From positions 124,001 through 188,000 of the forward strand of contig JAJEKV010000423.1 in assembly GCA_021234155.1 (NCBI GenBank): a stretch of DNA of 64,000 nucleotides, written 5' to 3'. This DNA comes from Isoetes taiwanensis. Lineage: Eukaryota; Streptophyta; Lycopodiopsida; Isoetales; Isoetaceae. Shown one piece after another: positions 13,072 to 25,658 of the stretch (positions are counted from its first letter, which is position 1; every line of letters starts with the position of its first letter). The notes below the pieces were generated by a model that saw only the letters and a list, made by a program, of their open reading frames with translations, was not told the DNA's origin and searched no databases. The position numbers and the translations under genes are program-made.

Positions 13072-14015
13072 GCATTCATTCCCATGTTCATGGCTTTATT
13101 ATATTATCGTTGTCCTTGCCAATTGCCCACTAGTTTTTATGCTTTGCTTCCCTCCTTTTCAATTGCCCATTAGTTATTTGGCTTTGCTTCCTCTTTCGGT
13201 TGCCTTCGTTTCGTATTCAATTCAATTCAGTTCAATTTAATATTGCGTTGCACTTTGCACCGCATTGTGCGCTTCCTCGCACCCATTTTGCAAAACTGCA
13301 TTACATTATTTCTAGGAAGGAAGGAAGGTATTTTTATTTGTAGGACAATGCTTCTAGCACATGTACTCTAAATATGATTCTAAACTTGTGGATAAGTGGT
13401 GGCTATACAATCCCCCTAGGTCTAGGATTGTTCGCTTTTGACCAAAGACATGCTATGCTTGACTCACACCAAGTCCATGTGTTCATTCGTGCCTATCTAC
13501 AAATGTTCACAGTTTTGTTTTATTCTACACTTGTTTGAAAGAAAAAAAAGCAAAAAAAAAACTACCATTTATACATCATAGATTATTTTAGCAATTTTTT
13601 TTTAGATTATAGATGTTTTTTGGTATGCACCTTGAGATTTGTATATCAGCATTCATTCCCATGTTCACGGCTTTATTATATTATTGTTGTCCTTACCAAT
13701 TGTCCACTAGTTTTCAAGCTTTGATCCCTCTTTTTGGTGGCTTGCATTTAACATTCAATTCAAATCAATTTAATATTGGGTTGCATTGTGCACCGCATTG
13801 TGCACTTCCTCGAGTTGCAAAAATACATTACATTAGTGGTAGCACAATGCCTTCTAGAACACGTACTCTAGATATGATTCTAAACTTGTGGAGAAGTGGT
13901 GCCTATTGCAATCCCCCCAGGTCTAGGATTGTTCGCTCTTGAACAAAGATATGTTATGCTTGACTCAATACCAACTCCATGTGTTCGTCTATAACTGTTC
14001 ATAGTCTTGTTTTGC
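13072..14015. repeat. Two-copy segmental duplication, about 580-bp offset
   Basis: Copy A (about 13072-13535) and copy B (about 13650-14015) share CATTCATTCCCATGTTCA, GGCTTTATTATATTAT, ATATGATTCTAAACTTGTGG, GGTCTAGGATTGTTCGCT and TCCATGTGTTC in the same order. Many substitutions and indels separate them, so the duplication is old. No coding content is evident. Confidence 0.85.
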
Positions 14016-17000
14016 TTTGAACTATATATCTATAGAACTAACTTAAATCCTCTAAATATTTAGAAAATAAAGGGAAAAACCCATGGTTAAGTTCTTTTGC
14101 TTAGCTTCCTTACAATTGAACATTGAAAAATCTCAACTAGCTAAAAGATTCAAATATGAATAAATATTGCAGGCATTAGAGGAAAGATGAGATCACATTT
14201 TGTGAGGGATGCTTAAAAATGTCGCTTTTTTTGAAAATGGCTCAAGATATCTCATTCCAAAGTTATGTGGCAAAGATGTAATTTGCAAACTGCAACTAAC
14301 GGGTATCATTTTTCATTATAAATGAAGTCCATTCAAAAACTTTTTGTAGCAATGGATTCCTTCAAGATCTATCTAGTGATAACTCATTCCTTTTGGTTGA
14401 AATAAGCAAAAATCATATTTTTAAGGTTAATGCATATGACCATATTGAAATACATCATAACCATATATCATTGGAAAATCTTTTTTCATTAGCATTAATG
14501 GCAACATTTTCTTTGGCAAAAGTTATAGGGAAAAACAACAAGAATGAATGCCTTCATTAATTAATAGAGGGTAGGCATTCCATTGGAGGATTCTTATGGG
14601 GATAAAATGAGATCTCAAATTTCCTCTAATGGCTTTTTTACATGAAGAATTGAAAATGGTCATCCTACATGCCAATTTTGACAGGCCAATAATGAAGTGC
14701 ATGTATGCCTTCCCCTTCCCTTGGTTTGACATAACTTTAGATAGTTTAGGAGTTAATATCTTTTTTGGCATGTGATGCCTTGTAATTATCGAAATTCTTA
14801 GTTTGCCAAGTATGCCTTCATAATTTACACACAAGGCTTTGGAAGGCATACTGGCAGCAATTTGTGCACTACTTTTTGTGCATGTTTTCTTTTCCTTCTA
14901 CTTATTTTGTGCTGGCAAACTAGATGAAGGGTGAAAAGCTTAGGAAATTCATTGCTTACCCATTAATTCTTCCATCGTTACCCTTTTCAGATTAACATGA
15001 TCAAGTAAATCACCAAACACAATAAGCAGTCGGTAAGACGTGAAAATACCTGATTCCTGCGCCATATGTACAGAAAGATTTTGGGAGACATGCAGAGAGG
15101 GAAAGAGGACATGCACAAAGGATTGCATTGCATTGCTTTGCTTTGCTTAATTTTGTACACGATTCATACATTATATAATAGAAGAGAAATGGGGTTTGGC
15201 TATAGCTATAGGCTCATATCGCATGAATATCGGTGTATGTTGAGCAAGGTTTTAAGCTTAAAGTTCATTTCTTACTGCAAGTGAAAATAGGATGGACTTT
15301 ATACCCATTTTGGTTATTATCTTATGAAAAGATTATTGATATTGGAAGGTTAAGACTCAAACCAATGACTTTTGTTTTAGCAATGGATTGGAAGTATAAG
15401 AATTTGGATTGTAACTTGGTTTTTATGATAACTAAGTGCGGGTGCGGCGTTGCATGCGACATGCATCTGATTCTTATGAGCAACCACGGAGTTGCATACT
15501 ATTTTTTAAAAAGAACTGGAGGATTTGGGTTTGGGGGGGTGGGGGGAGGGGTCTGCAAAAACCAAATCAAAAAACAAAAAACTACCCAACATACATAGGG
15601 GTGTAGGCATATATAGAATTTCTTTAGTAGTAGGCATATATAGAATTTCTTTAGTCACTCGTATACTAAGAAATGTTATGTAAATCCAGAAAGACATATA
15701 GAGGATATGTTTATGCTATTATTCAAAGTTCCATGATAAAAGAGTTTCAAAACTATGGATTTAGACCAAGAGAATCTACTCGTCAAGTAATAAAAAAACC
15801 ATGTAAGTAGCAAATATTGATGCACCAAACCTGATGATACCAAAACTCTGGAATCTGTATAAAATCCAAGAATTGGTTTTTTGATGCAGCTTTATTTTGT
15901 AAGGTTCATTATATAACCTGAAAACTTCAACCTATACAAACATGATCTTGTAGAAAGAACAAAACACCACTAAATAAAAAAGTCCGAGGGGCGAAGAAGC
16001 TCAAGACTTGCAAATATTACTTTTCTTGCTCTTCTTTCTTTGCTTGCTTGATCTTGGATAGTCAAAAATTCTTTCGTCTTGGAAACCTCACAACCTTGGA
16101 AAAACCAACCCCAAAAAGGTTTCCACCTAAAGGGAAAATCAAGTATGCCTGATGTCAGCAAGCTATAGTGATTGTATATTGGAATATATGCGATGGAATA
16201 AACACAAAATTTGGACAAAGGCTTCCATATAAATGAAATTTTGGAGCTATAGTAGTTGTGTTATTTTAGAATACATGGTGGGAACAAAGAACATAGAACT
16301 TGGAGGAGGGGAAGATGACAAAGACTTCCAAAAGAGAGCTACCAAAGTCTATGTTGGTATTAAAGATAAGACCATTACTTGTGATGTTATTTGTGACAAA
16401 TATCTGTGGGGAACAACTCTAAATGTTTGACCACTTGAATCTAAAAACAATGACGCGGTTACTCGGGAAAAGACATGTACTTTTGTCCAATAAATTCCCT
16501 ACTATCTTATGGCCTTGTAAAATAAAACAAAATGCATAGAGACCTTATAAAATAAAACGAAACTCTAGAGGTTAATATGCAAGTTCATTGAGCAGAGCTT
16601 ATTGTATGTTTGTAAGCATGCTACATGGCAAGAAATGCACTACAAAGGTCCATTTTTTCGCATGTTTTTATGCATCTATACTGTGTTCAATGACTTTATG
16701 AAATAAGACAAATAAGGTGTAAATATCAGATGTAATATAAACTGTATCTACTAAGTACATGAGAACATAGAAACACTTATACATTTCATATGTGTATGAT
16801 TCACAAAGAACATAGAGATGCTTCATAGTCAAGGAAAAAATTTGCAACACAAACACTCATTATGACAGCAATAAGAACTGTTAATAAAAAAAGAAAACTC
16901 TTGCTTGTAACATCCATTTCTGTAGTTCAAATTTTGGCTAGAAACCCTTAGTCCTGCACTGGAATATAGATACCAGTCCATCTTTTAAATAAGCCCATTA

Positions 17001-17021
17001 TAAAATTTAGTACCTCCTTTA

Positions 17022-17316
17022 TGATGCCACCAACGTGGTTGTTGAGTGAACCTTCACAACTACCTGTAAATTCAAGCTAAGTTCAGCCAACTTGCAACAT
17101 AAGCTAATGTCTACCTCTTCTAGAAATGCCACCGACATGGTGGCTGAAGAAAATGAGAGCCCAAGTTCAGCTAATCTACCATATAAGCAAATGTCTACCT
17201 CTGCTAGAATGTGAACAGAGGCTGTTGTTGAAGAAATGAGAGCTAGCCATGCACTATTTACGATCGGCTAATTTGCCACATAAGCAAATGTCTACCTCCT
17301 CTAGAATGTGAACCTT
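17022..17316. repeat. Three degenerate repeats, about 85-100 bp
   Basis: Units share a GATGCCACC-like start, a GTTGAAGAAATGAGAGC-like middle and AAGCAAATGTCTACCTC. They are tandem and diverged. Confidence 0.65.
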
Positions 17317-17922
17317 AAATTTAAAATTCATGGCTGACATGCATAAAATGCAAGGTTCGGATTAGATCACTGGTCTCACCTGAAGTTTGATAAAACGTCA
17401 AATGTCAGTAAACATCATTGTGAGGACCATCCCTCCATGAAGTACGAAAGCTCATTGCTGAACAAAATATACAATTTCAAGAATCTTTTAGCCAAAACAA
17501 ACTAAAAACATAGTGTACTTGCAAGTTTATAACTACAGATTGTGGAAATTTTAAATGCCTATATTGATGCAGTTGTAGCATACCATCACCAGTTTACTTC
17601 CTTCAGCAGCTGTTCTGATCATGCGATATAGGCATGCCACCTGAGAAGACATAATAAATCAAAATAGTACCACTGTAGACCGAGTTTTAACAAATTCTAT
17701 ACAATTGAATAATCTGCAGTTCAAAATGAGCGCAATCTACAATCTGCTAGTGTTTGTACTCCATCATGACATGTCTAATACAAAGCATTTTCAGCATTCA
17801 AATGTATAACCAAGAGCTCTAGGCATCTGACAGAGTTCCAAACACTTCACAACATAAATAACAAACCCTATTTGCAGAAAAGTTCATTTGTTGCCTGCAG
17901 AGTCTGTACTAAAGACAAAGAA

Positions 17923-17958
17923 AGCTAATATCAACTTTCTAGCTAATATCAACTTTCT
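17923..17958. repeat. Perfect 18-bp tandem pair
   Basis: AGCTAATATCAACTTTCT occurs twice back to back. Confidence 0.9.
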
Positions 17959-18478
17959 GCCCTTTCATCGTCAGTGAAGGCAGATGCATCAAGAAATTGA
18001 ATTTAGCAATCAGAGCAATGTAGCTAGTTTTAAACAAAGCACAAAACATAGAAATAACATAAATCTAAAATAGCTAGAAGAGAAGCAGATTTGCAGTTAT
18101 TATTTACCATGTGCATCAAGAGGCACGTAGCTTTGCAAGATAAGTTGGAGCAGAAAGGAGGCAATCCTTGGAATCAAATTTGTTGGCCACATCCTGGATC
18201 CCATCCAACCATTGCATCAATAAAATGCAACCACATTCCTCTTCATCCTAGCATTAAAAAGAATATAGAAAAGAAATAATACATGGCATGGCAATATGCC
18301 ATTGTTGCCATCAGAGATTGGCAAATTAAAACATCATCTGCCTTATGCTCAACATCATATGCCTTATGCTCAGGTTGTTATGCATAAGACAATAGCTTGG
18401 CCAAGGACGTTTATGCAAAGATATTGCTACATTACATGATGCCTTGGATAAACCATTATAAGCTGGGAAGGATTTCAC

Positions 18479-18628
18479 AGTGCACCTTATAATTCTTCAC
18501 ACAGTAGACCTCTTAAAAAAAATACCTCTTGTGTGAAGCTGGGATGATGAGAGTGCACCTTATAATTCTTCACACAGTAGACCTCTTAAAAAAATATTAA
18601 ACCTCTTGTGTGAAGCTGGGATGATGAG
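18479..18628. repeat. Recent tandem duplication, 73- and 77-bp units
   Basis: Both units start AGTGCACCTTATAATTCTTC and end GTGTGAAGCTGGGATGATGAG. They differ only around the A-run in the middle, so the duplication is young or the A-run slipped. Confidence 0.95.
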
Positions 18629-20212
18629 ATCTGAAATTTGAATAAGAGAAATCATGTGGAGCCGGAATGATAAGAAAACATCTGCTATAACTGGACGCAA
18701 CAATAAGAGAAAGCTAATTAGATATGTCCAAACTCATACAACAACCCAAATGGAGTAAAATATATTGTTCTTACCTTATCGTTCTAAGCCTGATGTGCTG
18801 TGTTACTTACAATCGATACCATGCCGAAGAACAATCACTCTCTAAGCATCGCCAACATCCAGCAAGCATATACAGGCAATTAGATAAATCATACCTCCAT
18901 TTTTGAATCACGGCTATCCTAATCCATGTATGCATTGCCCTACACGATTTATCATGTTGCACTATCTCATGCTTGTTACCCCGCTCCTGTGGCCTTCATC
19001 AAGCTTGAAGCAGATCATATCTGGAAGAAGGCAAGGCTCGACCCGATTCAAAAAAGGTCTGATTAAGGATCAGCTAAGTAAAAGCTTCCAGAAGGCCAGA
19101 ATAGAAGAAGCAACAAATCGGGGAATCGGATAAATTCGACTGTCGAATCGGATAAGGATAGCCAAGGACAAATTCTCACCGGATAATCCGAGAATACGAA
19201 TGACGATCTTCCCGAACAGATGTCGGACCCGGACATGCATGAACCAAACATGAGTTTTTTTATTTCGATTTCTAGGGAATCAGGAAATTTATCCGGGAAC
19301 TAAAAACCTTCAGAACCTTAGGAAAATAGCTTAACAAAAATTCCAAAAAGTTTTCTACCAAACCGGGAAATCCAAATTTAAACAATAGATTTAAAATTAT
19401 TCTTTTATAACTAAATATAAGGCTTTAGTTATAGTAAACCTGTTGTAACTAAAGGCTGCAAACTATACTTGAACATGGTATTTGCAAAGGCTATGGAATT
19501 GTAATAAGTTTGTATGAAACAAGTTGCGTAAGTCCCTATGTGCCTGGAACTCCAGGTGTGCCTATGATCCAGCAGGCCAATCTTATCTTCAAAGAACACC
19601 TGGTGGTGGACAACCAATGAGACTGGGTACTAGAGTGTTTGTTCCATATCTCAGGTAGAAACATCTCTATAAGCATGAAGTGGTATTTTATCTGTTTAAA
19701 TTGTACTTGATATCTTTTTGTTAAGTGTGGTGCTTCATGATTGACAAACGAGCTCTACGATATTGTTGTAAATGTATAAAAACATGGAAGGATTCAAAGC
19801 TGGAGTAATCAGATACATTTTGGTACGTAAGTAGTAGTTATAATTTTTCTAAAATTCAATCGTCACATTTGCCCTTGAGTGATGAGGCTTGTTATGTCAG
19901 ATGGTAAATGTCGGATTGCGCTCGGGGCAACTGGTGATGGTGAAATGAATAATGTGAGCCACTCTGAGATAGAGTTGGTTTTGCCCAAGAAGATTGATAA
20001 AATCAAAAATTGTATTTGAAGATTTGGGAGGAACAATAGGCATGCTTATTGGTACTGGCCTTGCTGATGAAAATATGTAGCACAGTAACAAGGGGTTCCA
20101 AGGGGATTTGATATTAGATGTAAAAATGACAATTCCTAAAACCATAGACCATATCCCTAAAACAATTGAATGGTTTGTTATAAAAAAGACATAGATTTAA
20201 GATAAATACTAA

Positions 20213-20285
20213 TTGCGTTAGCTCAGTGATTATATTAGGAGGTTGATTTATTTTGGTAGAGGTTCGAGCCCTCGTACTTCATATT
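20213..20285 (+). repeat. tRNA-like SINE head (Pol III A and B boxes)
   Basis: TTAGCTCAGTGATTA at about 20218 resembles the Pol III A box, and GGTTCGAGCC at 20261-20270 resembles the B box, at the spacing of a tRNA gene. The flanks do not pair into a tRNA acceptor stem, so this is not a functional tRNA. It could be the head of a tRNA-derived SINE whose body runs on to about 20440, or a degraded pseudo-tRNA. No poly-A or simple tail with target duplication was identified. Confidence 0.45.
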
Positions 20286-21206
20286 CTAAAACCTTAGGCG
20301 ACGCCGTATAGAGGTTTTATATACCATCAAAATCTGAGGCGAACTCATATTTCATATTTCAAAATAATAGGCGCCCCCAATCATAAATGACCATAAGCAA
20401 AATGAGAGGTGCCCAGAGGCCTCAAAATACAGTCTAAGTCATAGGATCGATAGATACGATGGCTGTGGTAGTCTAGGGTGAACCTTGTTTAGAATATCTA
20501 GCACAATATTTGGGGGTTTCTTTTGTACTTTTCTCCCTAAGATTTTTATATGATTTGATGGCTGTATTGCATGAGCTCTACTAATCAATACTTCTAGAGT
20601 GCACACTATAATTTATATATTTAACATCTATATCCTCAAAGTTTTGCCTCCTCCATTTTTATTTCTCTGATTTTCTAAAAACACTTTTATGCAAGCCTCG
20701 AGCCATTGTAGTTTAGGATTGTTTGAAAGTGTATACTTTTTTTTCAGGTCTGCATGACGAGCCTAAGTGTGGTGAAGCCATTTGAATAACCATATTATGG
20801 AGCTTCTGCATCTTGCAACATTGCCTCGTGCTACATTCAGGTGGCAAAGGAGCTGCTCATCAATCTCTGTCAGCAAAAGACTTTCCTGCCATAGTTTTTA
20901 TCATTTTGAGTTATAAATGTGAGATGATGCCAAGGCATACATTCACACGATTAATAATCTTCAAGAGTTCTATACATGCAGGCAATAAAATCGACTATGC
21001 TTTATGGTTCCAACAACAAAAACTTTGCAGAGGACAAACACCCAAAAGATAAAAAAAAAAGAAATACAGTGTCTATATTAATGTTCTTGATCGAATTATT
21101 TGTTATGCACTGCAACGATCATCTTCTTGCCATGGGGTCTTTTATGCGCCTAGGGATGCAGGGACCGTGGCCTCTGGGGCAATGCTACATGTAATGCTGA
21201 CTAGAA
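20286..21206. other. Intergenic DNA, left flank of the copia element
   Basis: No gene is recognised. The first 150 bp may be the body of the preceding SINE-like sequence. Confidence 0.4.
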
Positions 21207-21211
21207 TATCA

Positions 21212-21412
21212 TATCAATATTACAACAGAAATAGAATGGAAGAGAAAGCGTTGGACAATAAGAGACACTGTATATTGAATAATCCAAAACGGTACAACAT
21301 AGATATGATAACTAACTGGGACACGACTCTTGACTGACTCCTTTTGGACACGTAAGACACCTCTCTAAATATATGACATCAGCAGCTAATCTACGGCTCC
21401 AATATCTTAACA
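21212..21412 (-). repeat. Copia 3' LTR (201 bp)
   Basis: On the minus strand it starts TGTTAAGATATTGG and ends TAATATTGATA, so the ends are TG...TA rather than TG...CA. It matches the other LTR at 198 of 201 positions. Confidence 0.93.
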
Positions 21413-21420
21413 CTCCCACT
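21413..21420 (-). other. Copia polypurine tract
   Basis: AGTGGGAG on the minus strand lies immediately before the 3' LTR, the expected plus-strand primer site. Confidence 0.7.
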
Positions 21421-21474
21421 AGCCGGGATCAAGCTGCTTTGAGGAATTTCTTGAGATGTATAACATGTCTCTAT

Positions 21475-22218
21475 TCATTTGGAACTTCTCCGACCAAGTG
21501 CTTTTGTTAATAGATCAGCCTTCATGTCATTTGTGGAACAATCTTTGTAACTCAATACTCCACCAGAACTTTGCTCTCTTATGAAATGAAACCTCGTTTC
21601 AATGTGTCTGGTTCTTGCATGATATTTTGAAGACTGAGCAAGTGCGATTGCACTTCTATTATCACAGAATATGATAGTAGGTGCTTGCTGCTGTAACATG
21701 ATGCCTTGTAGCAAGTTTCTCAACCAAATTGCTTCCTGAGCAGCCGAGGTGGCTGCTACATACTCTGCTTCTGTACTGGAAGGTGCTGTTATTGGTTGAC
21801 GCTTACTTCTCCACGCAATCACACAACTTCCAAGCTGAAATATGAAACCAGAAGTGGACTTCCTGCTGTCCGTTTTTCCTGCCCAATCTGAGTCAGTGTA
21901 TCCAAGTAGTTTGAATTCACTTGGATCTGCATTTTTCCTGTAAGTCGGCACATAATCCTTGGTGCCTTTCACATATCTCATGATCCTTTTACTGCCTAAC
22001 GGTGTTGCTTCCCGGGTTATCCAAGAATTGGTATTTTGCTTCCCACCGCAAAGGAGATATCGTCGGTAATGTGGGGCAAGATAATTGAGACTACCAACTG
22101 CATGTCTATATGGGACATCTAGCATCTCTTTCTTTTCTTCATCATTAACTGGTTCCATCTCCTTAGTTAGCTTAATTCCACTGTCCATTGGGGTAGCCAC
22201 TGCATTACATTCCTCCAT
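21475..22218 (-). pseudogene. Copia RNase H domain
   Basis: This frame continues pol after a frame change near 22300. It has the RT connection (PYRHAVGSLNYLA) followed by RNase H with LLGYTDSDWAGKTDSRKSTSG (first acid D of DSDW), SSTEAEYVAA (catalytic E) and IIFCDNRSAIALAQ (catalytic D). It ends with HIETRFHFIRE and DLLTKAL, the usual copia terminus. The RNase H removes genomic RNA from the RNA:DNA hybrid during reverse transcription. The domain itself is well conserved and keeps its active-site acids. It is disconnected from RT only by the frameshift. Confidence 0.88.
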
Positions 22219-22304
22219 CTAAAATCTGGCCAATACTTCCTCAATGTACTTAGACTGCATCATCCGTAACCAACCTGCTTTGTCGTCTCTCATAACTTGA
22301 ATGC

Positions 22305-23036
22305 CTAAGCAGTAGTGTATCTCCCCATGTCAGCCATCTCAAACTCTTGGATAATTCTTTGCTTGACTTGGTGAAGAAAAACTTTGTCATTGGCAACAAG
22401 AATGCAATCATCAACGTATAATGCCGTAATGACAAAGAATGCTCCCACTCCCTTATAATAAACATTACCATCTGCATTGGTGCCGACAAATCCAAGAGAG
22501 GTGAGAAAAGCATCCATACGTTCATACCAAGCTCGTGGAGATTGGCGCAGCCCATACAATGCTTTATGCAGTCGGCATACTAAGTTCTCATGACCAGGCT
22601 GAATGTAACCTGTGGGCTGCGATATATAGACTTCCTCTTGAAGTTCTCCATTGAGGAAGGCAGTTCGGACATCCATTTGATGAATCTCCAAGTCAAATTG
22701 AGCAGCCATGGCAAGAAGAGTACGGATGGATGACATACGCCCTACTGGAGAATAGGTTTCAATGAAGTCAATTCCTGCCACCTGTGAGAATCCCCTTGCC
22801 ACAAAACGTGCTTTAAATCGCTCCACATTGCCAGCTGCATTACGTTTGACTTTAAAGAGCCTTTTAGTGCTTACGATTTGTCTACCTGGAGGAAGAGTAG
22901 TGAGTGTCCATGTCTCATTCTTCATTAAAGATTGGTATTCCGAATCCATTGCTTGCTGCCACTGTTCTGCATCAGGTCCGGATAAGGCTTCCTCCACACT
23001 ACTAGGCTCAATTATGGGTATATGCTCAGATATCAT
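22305..23036 (-). pseudogene. Copia reverse transcriptase domain
   Basis: This 243-codon frame has WQQAMDSEYQSLMKNETW, RFKARFVARGFSQ, the motif-A block QMDVRTAFLNGELQEEVY, KALYGLRQSPRAWYERMD, and the catalytic loop ALYVDDCILVAND (YVDD). All are standard for Ty1/copia RT, in order. The frame is lost just after MADMG, where a shift leads into the RNase H frame. Between this block and integrase (23037-23175) the coding sequence is also out of frame. Confidence 0.9.
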
Positions 23037-23175
23037 TAGCCCCCGTGCATGCTTCCGCCGATTTATGATTGCTACCTCCGCATCAATGGCACGTTGACTC
23101 TTGAAGCTGATTCTTCCTGATTTAGTCTTTCCTCGGTTGGGTCTCTCACTTTAGATCCATCCTGTGTGCTTCGTA

Positions 23176-24110
23176 TCACACTAGCATAGGGGAGGGATGT
23201 GGGTGACTCAACTCCCACTTCATGTGGAGGTTCGATATGTCCATGGTCATATTGTCATCTTCTTGTGGCTGTTCTGCTACTGCGGCTGCATGTGGCAGCT
23301 CTTCTTCATGAGGCAGCTCACTACTAGCACTAGAAGATGCATGGAACTCTCCCCCAGCTTCATTATGTATTGCTGCTGTAATTATGTCATCATGAGCAGC
23401 CATATAATCTTCACACCATGCATCTATAGCCTGAAAATCAATGACTCGGCTGAATGCCCTTGCTGGACTAGCTGTCAAGTCCCTCGCCCCCCCATAAAGT
23501 TCAGATTCATTGAAGATAACATCCCTGCTTATGATCAGCCGCCTATTCCGGACATCAAATAATCTGTAAGCTTTGGATTCATGCGAATAGCCAACTAAGA
23601 TGCACTTCTGACTCTTGGGATCCAACTTCTTCCGCTTTTCCTTGGTGATGTGAGCATAAGCTACACATCCAAAGGTGCGTAAATGAGACAAGGATGGCTT
23701 GGTTCCTGTCCATAATTCAAATGGAGTCTTCCCCTGGACGGCTTCAGTTGGCAATCTATTTCTCAAGTAGGCAGCCGTCATTACCGCTTCTCCCCAAAAC
23801 ATGTTAGGCATGCGAGCATATTGCAGCATACTGCGAACGCTTTCTAATAGGGTCCTATTCATCCTTTCGGCCATTCCATTCTGATCCGGGGTATATAGGG
23901 CTGTGTACTGCCGTTCTATGCCATGTGCATTGCAAAAGCTTTCAAATTCATTGGAGAAGGATTCTCCTCTATCAGTTCTTAACCTCTTAATGCGCTGATT
24001 AAGTTGGTTTTCAGCAATGGCCTTAAATTCTTGAAAGAATTGAAGTACTTCAGATTTAGTAGCAAGCAACCGTGTCACCAAGTACTTCTTTTTCCAATCG
24101 TCAGGGTCTG
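23176..24110 (-). pseudogene. Copia integrase core, C-terminal part
   Basis: The frame holds the second catalytic Asp (RLRTDRGESFSNEF), the catalytic Glu (PDQNGMAERMNRTLLE), and FWGEAVMTAAYLRNRLPT, GKTPFELWTGTKPSL, FGCVAYAH and ILVGYSHESKAYRLFD, all typical of copia integrase. The about 15 residues normally present after the first Asp (an FxTFxDDxS-type segment) are missing. The frame also changes near 24090, so a small deletion caused the break. The stretch up to 24213 in this frame is a shadow and not part of the protein. Confidence 0.88.
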
Positions 24111-24962
24111 CATTGGGCCGCATACATCTGAGTGGATTGTCTCCAAAAGATCTTGTGCTCGTGAGCTTGCAACTGCTGGGAATGAAAATCGACTTTGCTT
24201 GCCAAGGACACAAGCCTCACAAAAAGGTAGAGTGCAACCACTGCCCAAGGTGATGCCATCTGCCATGTTCTCCTTTATTAACTTCTGCAAGGCCTTGTCA
24301 TGCACGTGGCCAAGGCAATTGTGCCATAACTGAACTTCTCTATCACTTTCCCTGACCACCAGTGCTCTTGCTGGCATTAGTATGGTGGCATCCAGCTTGT
24401 AGAGGCCATCATGCCGAATACCACTAGCTATTTTTCTCCCATTTTCACTTACGATGTGGCATGCCATCGCTTCAAACGTGATGAAGAACCCTGCACCTGC
24501 TATCTTGCCCACAGACAGTAAGGTTTGAGTAATCCCTGGAACATAGTATACATCTTCGGTTTTGGATCCTGTTGCCAGCTCAACCATGATGGATCCTTTG
24601 CCACATATCTCATGAGAGTTGCTGTCACCAACATACACCTTCCTTCCAGCAGGCATCAGTTCTAAGGTGTGAAAGATTTCTTTGACAGGTGACATATGCA
24701 TGGACGCTCCGGAATCTAGCCATAGAACTTTCATCTCATTGATATATGGCGTAGTGTGAACCATGAACAATTTACCATTGCCTTCATACTTATCTTGGTT
24801 GTTCACTGGCCCCCTACGACGGTCATCTTTCAACTTAACCCTGCAATCTTTGGCGATATGGCCGGGCTTGTCGCAGCGAAAACATAGTCCCTTATTTGAA
24901 GGAGGGTTTCTCTGAAATCTGGTTGCCCCTGTACCTGTTCTTGATGTGCCTGCACCTGTCAC
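24075..24962 (-). pseudogene. Copia nucleocapsid zinc knuckle, protease and integrase N-terminus
   Basis: In order the frame has a CCHC zinc knuckle (CFRCDKPGHIAKDC) and the aspartic protease active site (VLWLDSGASMHMS, giving DSGA). Next come the gag_pre-integrase zinc-binding domain (LWHNCLGHVHDKALQKL, then CEACVLGKQSRF) and the first integrase catalytic Asp (IHSDVCGPMQT). It is in the same frame as the gag blocks upstream, separated only by a TGA where an Arg codon (CGA) is likely. It closes after the first catalytic Asp because of the frameshift described for the integrase core. Confidence 0.9.
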
Positions 24963-25004
24963 ACTGGAACTTCTAGCTACTGGTGCTGCTGGAGCCTTCC
25001 CTGT

Positions 25005-25658
25005 TCATCTTGGCCATATTGGTCTTCTATTCCTCCCTGCAAAGAAAGCAGCATCCTTGGAAGAAGATGCCTCTAGCTTCAACTTTCTCTCTTCTTCAAT
25101 GAGAGCTGCAATCATTTCTTCAAATGATTGTGAAGGCAAATTAGCTAGAGTTGTGGCCACTGATTTGAATGTAGGAGAGAGCCCATTCAACAAGACTGCC
25201 TTGGAATCTTCTACAGTCACTTTTGACTTCACCCGGGCTAATTGTACAGATAAACATCTCATGCGGCTTACAAATTCTGCTATGCTCTCCTGTCCTTCCA
25301 TCTTTAGAGCAAAGTACTACTGTTTGAGGGAAAGCTCACATGTTTTTCCTGCACCTTCAAAAGAATTATGAAGAGCATCCCAATTCTCCTTCGCCATCTT
25401 TGTCAAATCCATCAAATGGATATATTCTTCTCCCAAGGCAAGGCCAATCATTGTGATTGCCTTGCGATCCCTGCTTTCCCATTCTGTAGCCTTTGCAGGG
25501 TCTGTTGGTTTTGATTTTGTCCCTTCTACAACTCCCCATGATCCTTCCCGCATGAGGAGCAATTGCAATTTAACAGATCATGTGTGGAAATTTTCCCCTG
25601 TGAATTTTTCCAAGAACTTCTCTAAAAATTTATCCATACCTGGAGTAGGATTCGTCAT
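25005..25658 (-). pseudogene. Copia gag
   Basis: The likely start is ATG at 25658 (MTNPTPGMDKFLEKF). The frame is continuous with the protease-integrase frame but interrupted by TGA at 25580-25578 (a TGG Trp is expected after FHT) and by TAG near 25312. Recognisable UBN2/gag features are MREGSWGVVEG, LAKMAKENWDALHNSFEGAG-like residues, VSRMRCLSVQLARVK and the LNGLSPTFKSVATTLANLP block. The protein would form the virus-like particle. The frame-preserving nonsense codons indicate point-mutation decay rather than rearrangement. Confidence 0.88.

Larger units (their letters stand above)
14016..20212. other. Intergenic DNA with tandem duplications
   Basis: No gene could be supported. The frames at 15233-15598 and 19063-19251 lack homology, and the Gly-rich end of the former comes from a G-run near 15527-15550. 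Duplications at 17022-17316, 17923-17958 and 18479-18628 are listed separately. A 31-bp block, TAGGCATATATAGAATTTCT, repeats at about 15604-15654. Confidence 0.5.

Noticed and set aside
15233-15598. 121-codon frame ending in a Gly-rich stretch
   Set aside because: The Gly residues come from a G-run in low-complexity DNA. There is no family resemblance.
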